Below are positions 1 to 7,154 of a stretch of 64,000 nucleotides of DNA, one piece after another (the stretch's first letter is position 1; each line of letters begins with the position of its first letter). Under the pieces are notes generated by a model. That model saw only the letters and a program-made list of their open reading frames with translations, had not been told where the DNA came from and searched no databases. Both the position numbers and the translations under genes were made by a program. The DNA comes from Synechococcus sp. PCC 7502 (GTDB lineage: Bacteria; Cyanobacteriota; Cyanobacteriia; Pseudanabaenales; Pseudanabaenaceae): NCBI RefSeq assembly GCF_000317085.1, contig NC_019702.1:3130394-3194393 (forward strand). The letters are read 5' to 3'.

Positions 1-1
1 A

Positions 2-541
2 ATTCAAACTGGGGTAGCCAGGTGGATGCTGCAGCAAGATCCAACTGCGATCGAATCAATACTCAATCGTATTAACGACATAGCTCAATCAGGACTTAGT
101 GAGGCAAGGCGATCAGTATGGGAAATCTATCCAACTGCCCAAGAATATTCAAACCTCATAGATAAGCTCTCTCAATCGGTCGATAGGCTCACCTGCGATG
201 CCTGTATTCAAGTTTCTGTGCAAATCATAGGTACGCCCTTTGAGGTTTCCCCAATAGTCGGGTACAACCTCCTCAAGCTAACCCAAGAGGCAATTACCAA
301 TTCTCTAAAACATGCCGATGCTAATACTCTCTCCATTATCCTCACATACAGCGATCGCACGGTCTCCTTGAGTATCATTGATGACGGTCGGGGCTTCCAA
401 CTGGAAGGAGAAAGTGGCGGTTTCGGGCTTTTAAGCATGTCTGAGCGCACCGATCGTCTTGGAGGAAAATTCGCAATAAATAGTTCTCTGGGATTGGGCA
501 CAGAAATTAGAGTCGAAGTCCCCATAAAACTAAAAGTATGA
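2..541 (+). CDS. Sensor histidine kinase, NarL/LiaS type (C-terminal part)
   Basis: The frame is open to the left edge of the window, so the gene begins upstream. The visible part starts in the HisKA_3 dimerisation region (the SEARRSVWEIYP stretch is typical of its second helix), followed by a HATPase domain with N-box EAITNSLKHADA, G1 box DDGRGF and G2 box GGFGLLSMSER. It would phosphorylate the response regulator encoded next, whose ATG overlaps this gene's stop by 4 bp (ATGA), indicating translational coupling. The sensing domain lies outside the window, so the signal is unknown. Confidence 0.9.
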   Translation: MQTGVARWMLQQDPTAIESILNRINDIAQSGLSEARRSVWEIYPTAQEYSNLIDKLSQSVDRLTCDACIQVSVQIIGTPFEVSPIVGYNLLKLTQEAITNSLKHADANTLSIILTYSDRTVSLSIIDDGRGFQLEGESGGFGLLSMSERTDRLGGKFAINSSLGLGTEIRVEVPIKLKV

Positions 542-1164
542 CAGAAAAATCAATCCGAATTATGCTTGTTGACGATCATCCGATTGTAAGGAGTGGACTA
601 GTACTAATGATTGACTACACGCCCAATATGGAAGTTGTCGCAGAAGCGAATAACGGTCTAGAAGCTATTGAATTGTTCCGTCAGCATTCTCCAGACGTGA
701 CTTTAATGGATTTACGAATGCCAGAAATAAGCGGGGTAGAAGCAATCGCTGCTATTCATCAAGAGTTTCCCGAATCACGTATAATCGTTCTAACCACCTA
801 TGATGGCGATGAAGATATTTACCGAGGATTAAAGGCTGGAGCTAGAGGATATATCTTTAAAAACGCTCCTGTCGATGAAATTGTGAGTGCGATCAGAAAA
901 GTTCACGGCGGCATGAAATATATTCCCCCTGAAGTGGGAGAAAAGTTGTCAGAACGACTCAATCGCCCTCAGCTAAGCAATCGCGAAGTGGAGGTGTTGC
1001 AACTAATCGCTAAAGGAATGAGCAATCAGGAAATCGCTAGTGCGTTGTATTTATCGGAAAGCACGATTAAATATCATGTCAATAGTATTTTGAGTAAGTT
1101 GGCAGTCAGCGATCGTACTCAAGCTGCCTTGATCGCTGTTAAACGAGGCATTATCAATCATTGA
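538..1164 (+). CDS. Response regulator, NarL/FixJ family
   Basis: This 208-residue protein has a receiver domain (about residues 6-122) with the acidic pair VDDHP, phospho-acceptor Asp58 in LMDLRMP, Thr86-Thr87 and Lys108. A LuxR-type helix-turn-helix occupies about residues 143-205 (LSNREVEVLQLIAKGMSNQEIA, then the recognition helix in ESTIKYHVNSIL). It is the partner of the overlapping upstream kinase gene and acts as a DNA-binding transcription factor. Its targets are not visible. The broken Crp-like gene downstream is separated from it by a palindromic element and is probably not in the same transcript. Confidence 0.95.
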   Translation: MTEKSIRIMLVDDHPIVRSGLVLMIDYTPNMEVVAEANNGLEAIELFRQHSPDVTLMDLRMPEISGVEAIAAIHQEFPESRIIVLTTYDGDEDIYRGLKAGARGYIFKNAPVDEIVSAIRKVHGGMKYIPPEVGEKLSERLNRPQLSNREVEVLQLIAKGMSNQEIASALYLSESTIKYHVNSILSKLAVSDRTQAALIAVKRGIINH

Positions 1165-1192
1165 TAAAGGGAATTAAGTAGAAATCAAAGTC

Positions 1193-1303
1193 GGCGTTGC
1201 AGATCTAGGTATGAAATATACAAACCCTAGGAATTAAAGTTTATGCTGGATATTATTCCTAGCCTTTAAGCAATATTTGGTTCATACTAAACTCTGCAAC
1301 GCC
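1193..1303. repeat. 111-bp palindromic (MITE-like) element
   Basis: The ends at 1193-1215 and 1281-1303 are 23-bp inverted repeats (GGCGTTGCAGA at the tip) that match at 19 of 23 positions. An inner pair, CTAGGAAT near 1228 and ATTCCTAG near 1255, nests between them, so an RNA copy could fold into one long arm. The right arm is followed by seven T (1304-1310), so it may also serve as the terminator of the upstream two-component operon. No ORF and no clear target duplication are seen. Alternatives are a small structured RNA or a plain terminator. Confidence 0.55.
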
Positions 1304-1809
1304 TTTTTTTCGTAGCCACAATTAGTCGAGTCGCTAAAATGTACGAACCATTACATTTATTTATTCAAAAGATTTTGCCTCAGTTCGCGATTGACTGGGT
1401 GTTGGTTGAGCCTCTCTTAGAGGCAAGGAACTTGCGTAAAGGAGAATTCTTATTTCGAGAGGGTGAGACTTGCGACTTTGTTGGCTTAGTCCTAAAAGGC
1501 TGCCTCAGAATGTTTTTTTTGAAAGATGGTAAAGAACTTACATTGTTTTTCCACCCTGAGAATCATACGGTTGGAGATTATCAGAATTTTCGACTACAAC
1601 AGCCAGCCTATTTTTCCTGTCAAGCCATTGAAGATGCGGAGGTTCTAATTTTGAATAAACAGGTTATTCAAGTTTTGGAATCAGCACCAAATGGACAAAA
1701 ATTATTAAGGCTGATTGTTGAATATCTGGCTTTTCGGTTATGAGATCGCCTCCTATCTTTGTATCGAGATCCACCTGAACATCGGTATCTTCATCTTATA
1801 GAGCCTGTT

Positions 1810-2394
1810 TCATATCTCATGAGTAGCAATTCTTTTTAGCATCAAACGAATAAAGCAAAGATTGAGTTTAGCTGTAGCATTAACGAGAGTTCTCTCAAAG
1901 TTCTTAACTAAGATTTTGCATCTTTCAACCCAAGCATTTGACCTTTCAATTACCCACCTTGTCGGCACAACTACAAACCCAGACAGACCTTTTTCTGCCT
2001 TCTGTTGCTTTGATACCTTAGGAGAAATTTCAAACCTAATCTTAGTCATAATCTCAGGATATATCTTCTCTAGTTCTTGGATCAGTTTCTCGATATGATA
2101 ACCACTATCCAGCAATATCGTAGTTAGCGTAATGTCATCTGGTTTCGATTTGAAGTAATCAATGTTAATCGTTAACATCTCAATCAGTCCTTGGTCATCT
2201 GATACATTTGCTCTTGTTAAATAGGTAAAGAAAGGAAATCCCAGAGTATCAACGGCTAAATGTCTTTTGATCCCGTTAGTTGCTTTGTAGGAGCAGAAGC
2301 CCTTGGATTCTATACTTGCATTACAAGTATTTTTCACTGCTTGTGAGTCAATGATGATTAAAGTTGTCCATTTTGATTTTTTTTGACTGTTCAC
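1810..2394 (-). CDS. IS5-family transposase ORF2 (DDE catalytic part), copy 1
   Basis: This 194-residue protein carries the DDE triad: first Asp in IIDSQAVKNT, second in ILLDSGYHIE, and Glu in RWVIERSNAWVERCK. The ORF begins at a GTG inside ORF1 and lies in the +1 frame relative to it. An A8 run in the overlap could join the two ORFs by slippage, or ORF2 may be translated from the GTG. No inactivating change is seen. Confidence 0.92.
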   Translation of the reverse strand: MNSQKKSKWTTLIIIDSQAVKNTCNASIESKGFCSYKATNGIKRHLAVDTLGFPFFTYLTRANVSDDQGLIEMLTINIDYFKSKPDDITLTTILLDSGYHIEKLIQELEKIYPEIMTKIRFEISPKVSKQQKAEKGLSGFVVVPTRWVIERSNAWVERCKILVKNFERTLVNATAKLNLCFIRLMLKRIATHEI

Positions 2395-2659
2395 GGGCTG
2401 TTGAATGCAAGGTTTCCATAATCGCAGTAAATGTACCTGTATCTTTCCACTCCTTGTAGTATCGATAGACTGTAGAGAATGGTGGTAAGTCTCGGGGCAT
2501 ATCTCGCCAATTACAACCGTTTTTGAGTTGGTAGAGTATGCCGTCTAAAATTTGTCTTTTTGTCCAAGTTGGCGGTCTAGTTTGCTTTTTCTTTGGGAGC
2601 AATGGTTCTATAATTTCCCATTCTTTATCTGTTAGGCTACTTGAGTATGGATTTAGCAT
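2348..2659 (-). CDS. IS5-family transposase ORF1 (DUF4096 N-terminal part), copy 1
   Basis: This 103-residue protein has the DUF4096 pattern: LTDKEWEIIEPLLP, RPPTWTKRQILDGILYQL, GCNWRDMPRDLP, STVYRYYKEW. It supplies the DNA-binding N-terminal part of the transposase. It overlaps ORF2 by 47 bp, with the A8 tract inside the overlap. Confidence 0.92.
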   Translation of the reverse strand: MLNPYSSSLTDKEWEIIEPLLPKKKQTRPPTWTKRQILDGILYQLKNGCNWRDMPRDLPPFSTVYRYYKEWKDTGTFTAIMETLHSTAREQSKKIKMDNFNHH

Positions 2660-2900
2660 TTTCTAAGTATCATACATCTTGCTCATAATAGATATGAAAC
2701 AGGCTCTATAGAGACGGAATCACAACTCCTACAGCAAATTCCGCAGCATTACCTGGCATCATATTTAGGAATTGAACCTGAATCTTTGAGTCGATTAAAG
2801 CGGCGAATCTATCAACGGAGTCTTTCTTAACCTAAGTCAATGCCGAGCCAAATGTCCATCTAGTAGCATTGGACTATTAGAACTATTAGAACAGAGGTAC

Positions 2901-3341
2901 ATGATGGAAATTAATTCTAAGGCACCCGCAATCTCTCGACATGAAATTATTATTAATGCTTCCAGTGAAATAATCTGGGAACTTTTAACTGACATTAATC
3001 ATTGGTGTGACTGGAACCCAAATATTTCAGAGTCAAGACTGGAAGGGGTAATTAAGCCTAGTGCGACCTTTCGTTGGAAGTCAGGCGGAACATTGATAAC
3101 ATCAACGTTGCAACAGGTTGACCCTCAACGTCGAATGAGTTGGACAGGCAGAGTAGTCGGGACTCAAGCTATCCATGTTTGGATACTTGAGCCACATGAA
3201 AATGCTGTACTGGTCAGAACTGAAGAATCATTTGAGGGATGGTTGGTCAGTCTCTCGCGAGGGATGATGCAGAGAATACTTGATAAATCGCTTGTGGCAT
3301 GGCTGGAGCATTTGAAACGAAAGGCTGAAAATGCTAACTAA
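2901..3341 (+). CDS. SRPBCC (polyketide cyclase/dehydrase-like) protein
   Basis: This 146-residue protein has the START-like helix-grip pattern: an N-terminal HEIIINASSEIIWELLTDINHWCDWNP, a central stretch ending FRWKSGG, and a long C-terminal helix (LDKSLVAWLEHLKRKA). The family binds small hydrophobic ligands, and no specific substrate can be named. It lies 70 bp after the remains of the Crp-like regulator in the same direction, so the two may have formed an operon. Two ATGs are adjacent at the start (2901 and 2904), and either could be used. Confidence 0.8.
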   Translation: MMEINSKAPAISRHEIIINASSEIIWELLTDINHWCDWNPNISESRLEGVIKPSATFRWKSGGTLITSTLQQVDPQRRMSWTGRVVGTQAIHVWILEPHENAVLVRTEESFEGWLVSLSRGMMQRILDKSLVAWLEHLKRKAENAN

Positions 3342-3375
3342 TGCTAAACCGTTAAATACTACTCCCTTCCCACTA

Positions 3376-3398
3376 TAAAAATACGGGCAACCGCCTGT
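3376..3398 (-). terminator. Possible intrinsic terminator of the Rieske gene
   Basis: Read on the minus strand, ACAGGC and GCCCGT form a 6-bp stem with one mismatch around a GGTT loop, followed by ATTTTT. It lies about 65 bp after the stop of the Rieske oxygenase gene. The stem is short, so support is weak. Confidence 0.35.
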
Positions 3399-3461
3399 AA
3401 AAAATTGATGAGTCTCTAAAGTTTCCCATTGCTGTGGCAACTTCTTCATTGATTTGAAATT

Positions 3462-4457
3462 TTACTTAGATTCAATAGTCCAAACCTTATGAGCATACCT
3501 ATTACACTCTTTGCGGAAATGAATTTGAATTGCATCACTACGGACATGCAGTTCGGTTCCTAGATCGTAGGGTAGTATTTGCGGCTTTAATTCCATAACT
3601 GTTTGCCTATCTTCCTCAAAAATTTTGATAACACGTTGATAACTATCCCGATCAAAAACTGAGTTAGTAAAAAAGCTACGAAGCTGAAGCCAAATACTCC
3701 TAGTATGGTAATTATCAATTGGTAAATGGCAGACATACAGAATAAATTCACCGATGGGCAGGCGTACTTGTAATCGGGTAATATTCGGCATCCAATAACC
3801 AGTAGTTGTTTTAATTGGTGGTCGGGCTTTACCTCTGCTAAATATACTCCAAAGCCCTCTTGGGGGGGTAGGATTCAAATTGACGGTTGCATCTCCACCC
3901 CAATCTGATTTTTCCACTTGATAGTTTTCTACTTCAGACTCTTCTGGATTACCAAAACTACCTGCATGAACAAACGGAGCATGAGCTATATCTATGCCAT
4001 TTTCCACAGCACGAGTATAATTCACATCCCAACTGTAATCCCCCCATAGTTTTTTGTACTTTGGGTCATCATACTCTGAGAATATAGGGATGGGTGGTCG
4101 CTCTGATTCAGAAATATCTCCGATGAAAGCCCAGATAAGTCCATATTTCTCTTGAGTTGGGTAGGTTAGTACTCTGGCTTTATTTGGTATTGGCACATTT
4201 TCTTTATAGGACGGAATTTTGATACAACTACCATCTGATTTATATTCCCAACCGTGATAGGGGCATACGATACAATCTTGCTTTACCCAACCACTACTTA
4301 ATGATGCCCCACGATGAACGCATAAATTACTCATCACAATTGGCTCATTGTTGCTATTGCGATAGATAACTAGATCGCTGCCCAAGGCAGTTATGCCAAT
4401 CGGTTTCGATTCTAATTCTTTGGATAAACAGATGGCATACCAAAAGTTTTTCAACAT
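3462..4457 (-). CDS. Rieske [2Fe-2S] non-haem iron oxygenase
   Basis: This 331-residue protein has an N-terminal Rieske domain with ligands C-x-H in CVHRG (about residue 46) and C-x2-H in CPYHGWEY. The mononuclear iron site follows in NGIDIAHAPFVHAGSFG (about residue 153 on), giving the Asp/His/His facial pattern of ring-hydroxylating and PaO/VanA-like oxygenases. The substrate cannot be read from the sequence; relatives oxidise chlorophyll catabolites, aromatics or methoxy groups using electrons from a ferredoxin or reductase. No reductase gene is adjacent, though an FNR/[2Fe-2S] protein lies at 24.5 kb. It is monocistronic, with the nearest upstream gene far away. Confidence 0.88.
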   Translation of the reverse strand: MLKNFWYAICLSKELESKPIGITALGSDLVIYRNSNNEPIVMSNLCVHRGASLSSGWVKQDCIVCPYHGWEYKSDGSCIKIPSYKENVPIPNKARVLTYPTQEKYGLIWAFIGDISESERPPIPIFSEYDDPKYKKLWGDYSWDVNYTRAVENGIDIAHAPFVHAGSFGNPEESEVENYQVEKSDWGGDATVNLNPTPPRGLWSIFSRGKARPPIKTTTGYWMPNITRLQVRLPIGEFILYVCHLPIDNYHTRSIWLQLRSFFTNSVFDRDSYQRVIKIFEEDRQTVMELKPQILPYDLGTELHVRSDAIQIHFRKECNRYAHKVWTIESK

Positions 4458-4695
4458 ACTTTATATCCTTTTTTAATCGCCTAAGTAGCGATCACATCAA
4501 TCAAACCAAAAGCTTCTTGTAGTCATATTTTCTGTAAATACACTAACAGTCTAAGTCGAGAGTTTGCTAGATGGGTTTGCATCTCAGACAAAGGTATATT
4601 TTCTGAAAATCCATTTAATGATAAATACCAAGTCAGTATTTTTGCTAAGAAATTCATATCCAATTTGCGATCGCAAATATAAACTCAAACCTGAT

Positions 4696-5391
4696 CTAAG
4701 ACTTTAATTGCTTAGATTTTAACCAATTATCAACAACAACTTCTACAGGCTGTGATTGCTTATCCACTTCGTAATTCATTTTTTGCATTTCTTCATTGGA
4801 AATTAAGCCTACTAACTGATTAATTGCTAATCCAATCTCTGGATGTTTTTGGAGAATTTTTTGATTAAAAATTGGGACAGCTTGATAAGGTGGAAAGTAG
4901 TTTTTATCATCCTTAAGCACAAATAGATCTAAAACTGGAATTAAGCCATTAGTTGAGTCACCCGCAATCAAATCCACCTGCTTTTTAGCGAGGGCATCAT
5001 AGATTAATCCCAAATCCATCTGCTTTGGTGGCTTGGTAAACTTGAGTCCATAGGTTTTGGCTAAACCAGTAAAACCATCCGCACGTTCAAGAAATTCATA
5101 CCCAAAACCAGCTTGCCATTGCTGGGTATACTTAGCAACATCAGAGATAGTTTTGATATGTAAACGTTTTGCATCGCTAGAGCGGATCGTAATGGCAAAG
5201 GTATTATTAAACCCTAAAGATGGAAAGACTGCTAAGTTAAAGTTTTGAGCATAATCTTGTTTCACTTTGTCATATACCACTAACTTTTGATCTAAAAAAT
5301 CATCTACTCCATCTGGAATATCATCCGCAATATAATCCCAAATGTCTAGGAAATCCAACTCAGCAAGCGGACGCTTCAGAATAATTACCAT
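4696..5391 (-). CDS. Chimeric ORF: ParE toxin N-terminus joined to the C-terminal half of an OpuAC-type substrate-binding protein
   Basis: Residues 1 to about 36 (MVIILKRPLAELDFLDIWDY, then IADD) match the start of ParE/RelE-type toxins. From about residue 37 (VVYDKVKQDYAQNF, LGFNNTFAITIRS, GFTGLAKTYGLKF, YDALAKKQVDLIAGDSTNG) the protein is the second half of a glycine-betaine/choline-type (OpuAC, OsmF/YehZ) periplasmic binding domain. It has no signal peptide and lacks the first half of that domain, so transport function is unlikely; the toxin part is also incomplete. It looks like a deletion junction between two genes that stayed in frame. Its ATG overlaps the stop of the ParD remnant (TAATG), the normal parDE arrangement. 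Confidence 0.75.
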   Translation of the reverse strand: MVIILKRPLAELDFLDIWDYIADDIPDGVDDFLDQKLVVYDKVKQDYAQNFNLAVFPSLGFNNTFAITIRSSDAKRLHIKTISDVAKYTQQWQAGFGYEFLERADGFTGLAKTYGLKFTKPPKQMDLGLIYDALAKKQVDLIAGDSTNGLIPVLDLFVLKDDKNYFPPYQAVPIFNQKILQKHPEIGLAINQLVGLISNEEMQKMNYEVDKQSQPVEVVVDNWLKSKQLKS

Positions 5392-5634
5392 TATTGTACC
5401 TGCTTTTGTTGCTTGCGCTGCCGAGCCTTTGCCTTTACTGCCTGTATATCAAGGGGTGTAGGATCACCACTATCTAAACCTGCCTGAATATCTTGACGTA
5501 ACTCCTGTAAACGCAACTGTTGAAGTTGATCTCGTTCCTGTAACAATCTCAACCTAACTAGCAAAATAGTACAAGCCAATATTAACCTTTCTTTGCATAA
5601 AGCTTTCTAGCTCAGATGTTAGAGACACATTCAT
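5391..5634 (-). pseudogene. ParD-type antitoxin, frameshifted
   Basis: An ATG at 5634 opens MNVSLTSELESFMQRKV and NIGLYYFAS, the ribbon-helix-helix start typical of ParD, and then reaches TAG. The remainder (LRLLQERDQLQQLRLQELRQ, then GLDSGDPTPLDIQAVKAKA) continues in another frame to 5391. A small indel near 5575 separates the two halves. The downstream ORF starts with the cognate ParE sequence, so this is a dead parDE module. Confidence 0.7.
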
Positions 5635-5968
5635 AAATCTAGACCTCATAATAATCTTAGTGTTAATATTTTCGTTGCAATAACAGCTAATAGCAATAAC
5701 TGTTATCAAATTTATTAGTGTTATTTGTTACTTTTTAGTGAGCGGTTGGGCGATCATAATCAAAAATACAATTCACTAAATGAAATAATGTATCAAGAAA
5801 AATCTAGCAGATATAGCTTGCATATTATTGTAGTATAATGTAGTATTAATATTACCAAATAATTATTCTAGTCACTAATTGGATGTTGATGGGATTTTTC
5901 CATTTACTCAATTTTTAAACAGAATAAAGATAAAGAATCGGTCAAAGATAATTGAGAGGCTAAGGGTT
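5635..5968. other. AT-rich intergenic region between the parDE relic and rtcB
   Basis: No gene is recognised here. A 7-bp inverted repeat (ATAACAG at 5680-5686, CTGTTAT at 5700-5706) and a short direct repeat of GTAGTAT near 5830-5845 are visible. The region probably holds divergent promoters for the antitoxin remnant and rtcB, but no convincing -35/-10 pair is assigned. Confidence 0.4.
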
Positions 5969-7144
5969 ATGCCCTACGAAAAACTAGAAATTGCTGATCC
6001 TGTGCTGTCATGGGCAAATCATCAGCTTAATCCCGAAGAAATGCGAATGGCAAAGAATGTTGCATCTCTTCCATTTGTATTTAAGCACGTTGCTCTCATG
6101 CCCGATGTTCACCTTGGCAAAGGTGCCTTAGTGGGTTCTGTAATTGCCACAAAAGATGCAATTATTCCTGCTGCTGTGGGGGTAGATATTGGTTGTGGGA
6201 TGGCTGCAATCAAGACTAGCTATACTTCTGAGCAGTTGGAAGGAAAACTCAAAAAGATGCGCATGGATATTGAGTCAGCTATTCCCGTCGGCTTTAATGA
6301 AAATAGGGAAGTTGATAAGACTGTACAGAATTGGGATGGATGGCGAGAATTTAAGCACCTGCATAGAGGAGTTCAGGATTTGGAGCGTAAAGCTCTACGC
6401 CAAATGGGTTCCCTTGGTGGGGGTAATCACTTCCTTGAGGTCTGTGTAGATACGGAAAATCAAGTATGGTTAATGCTGCATTCAGGTTCCCGTGGAGTTG
6501 GTAACGTGATGGCGCAATGTCATATCAATACTGCCAAGGGTTTAGCTAAAATGGCTGAAACTAATTTACCTGATCCTGATTTAGCGTATTTTATCGAGCG
6601 ATCGCCTGAATTTCAAGCCTATTGGCACGATCTACAGTGGGCGCAAAACTATGCTCAAGTTAATCGGGAAGTGATGATGGAACGATTTAAGAAAATTATC
6701 GAAAAGCATTTAGCGGGAGGAAAACCCTCTAAGCCTTTAATTTCCGTAAATTGCCATCACAACTATGCCGAAAAGGAAGTGCATTTTGGTGAAGATGTCT
6801 ATGTCACCCGTAAGGGTGCAGTACGAGCTAGGGAAGAAGACTATGGAATTATTCCCGGATCAATGGGAGCAAAATCCTTTATTGTCAAAGGGAAAGGTAA
6901 TGCCCATAGCTATTGTTCCTGTTCCCACGGGGCAGGAAGGTTAATGTCTCGGCATAAAGCAAAGCATAACTTTACTCTTGACGATCTAGTGGCACAAACT
7001 CAAGGAGTGGAATGTCGCAAGGATGAGGGCATCCTAGATGAAATTCCTGGTGCCTACAAACCAATTGAACAGGTGATGAGTAATCAAGCTGACTTGGTAG
7101 AAGTAGTTGCTACTTTAAAACAGGTGGTTTGCGTTAAGGGTTAA
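5969..7144 (+). CDS. rtcB: RNA-splicing ligase RtcB
   Basis: This GTP- and Mn2+-dependent ligase joins 2',3'-cyclic-phosphate or 3'-phosphate RNA ends to 5'-OH ends. The 391-residue protein has the metal-site motif GVDIGCGM (Asp73, Cys76), GSLGGGNHFLEV, MLHSGSRGVGN, NCHHNYAEKE, GSMGAKSFIVKGKGN, and the guanylylated His in SHGAGRLMSR. The ATG at 5969 is preferred to an upstream TTG at 5879: MPYEKLEI is the family start, and an AGGCTAAGGG stretch precedes it. No rtcA or archease gene is nearby. The role could be RNA repair or tRNA healing. Confidence 0.95.
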   Translation: MPYEKLEIADPVLSWANHQLNPEEMRMAKNVASLPFVFKHVALMPDVHLGKGALVGSVIATKDAIIPAAVGVDIGCGMAAIKTSYTSEQLEGKLKKMRMDIESAIPVGFNENREVDKTVQNWDGWREFKHLHRGVQDLERKALRQMGSLGGGNHFLEVCVDTENQVWLMLHSGSRGVGNVMAQCHINTAKGLAKMAETNLPDPDLAYFIERSPEFQAYWHDLQWAQNYAQVNREVMMERFKKIIEKHLAGGKPSKPLISVNCHHNYAEKEVHFGEDVYVTRKGAVRAREEDYGIIPGSMGAKSFIVKGKGNAHSYCSCSHGAGRLMSRHKAKHNFTLDDLVAQTQGVECRKDEGILDEIPGAYKPIEQVMSNQADLVEVVATLKQVVCVKG

Positions 7145-7154
7145 AGCTTAAAAA

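Larger units (their letters stand above)
1801..2706 (-). mobile_element. IS5-family (IS427-like) element, copy 1, 906 bp
   Basis: Terminal inverted repeats begin GAGCCTGTTTCATAT at both ends. TATA flanks the element at 1797-1800 and 2707-2710 and is the target duplication, because joining the flanks with a single TATA restores the Crp-like reading frame. It carries two overlapping minus-strand ORFs, both full length. It differs from the other full copies by several substitutions (for example IQELEKIYPE in place of TTDLQKVYPE), so it belongs to a slightly older sublineage. Confidence 0.92.
1339..2830 (+). pseudogene. Crp/Fnr-type cyclic-nucleotide-binding regulator, disrupted by an insertion sequence
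   Basis: Residues 1-134 (1339-1743) are a cNMP-binding fold (KGEFLFREGE, FHPENHTVGDY). The frame stops at TGA 1741-1743, but the same frame continues as DRLLSLYRDPPEHRYLHLI up to an IS insertion at 1801. Beyond the IS (2707-2830) the rest of the protein is present: QLLQQIPQHYLASYLGIEP and LSRLKRRIYQ, the usual end of the cyanobacterial and Bacteroidetes Crp-like helix-turn-helix. Removing the IS and one TATA copy restores the frame across the junction, so the gene has two separate lesions: the nonsense codon (probably CGA to TGA) and the insertion. The SRPBCC gene 70 bp downstream may once have been its target or partner. Confidence 0.85.

Noticed and set aside
1862-2098. Plus-strand ORF of 66-78 codons in each IS5-type copy (for example 1862-2098, 11451-11651, 55547-55747)
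   Set aside because: It repeats only because the element repeats; it is the antisense of ORF2 with no ribosome-binding site or known similarity.
5879-5968. N-terminal extension of RtcB from TTG 5879
   Set aside because: Family proteins begin at MPYEKLEI, a Shine-Dalgarno-like stretch precedes the ATG at 5969, and the extension has no similarity.
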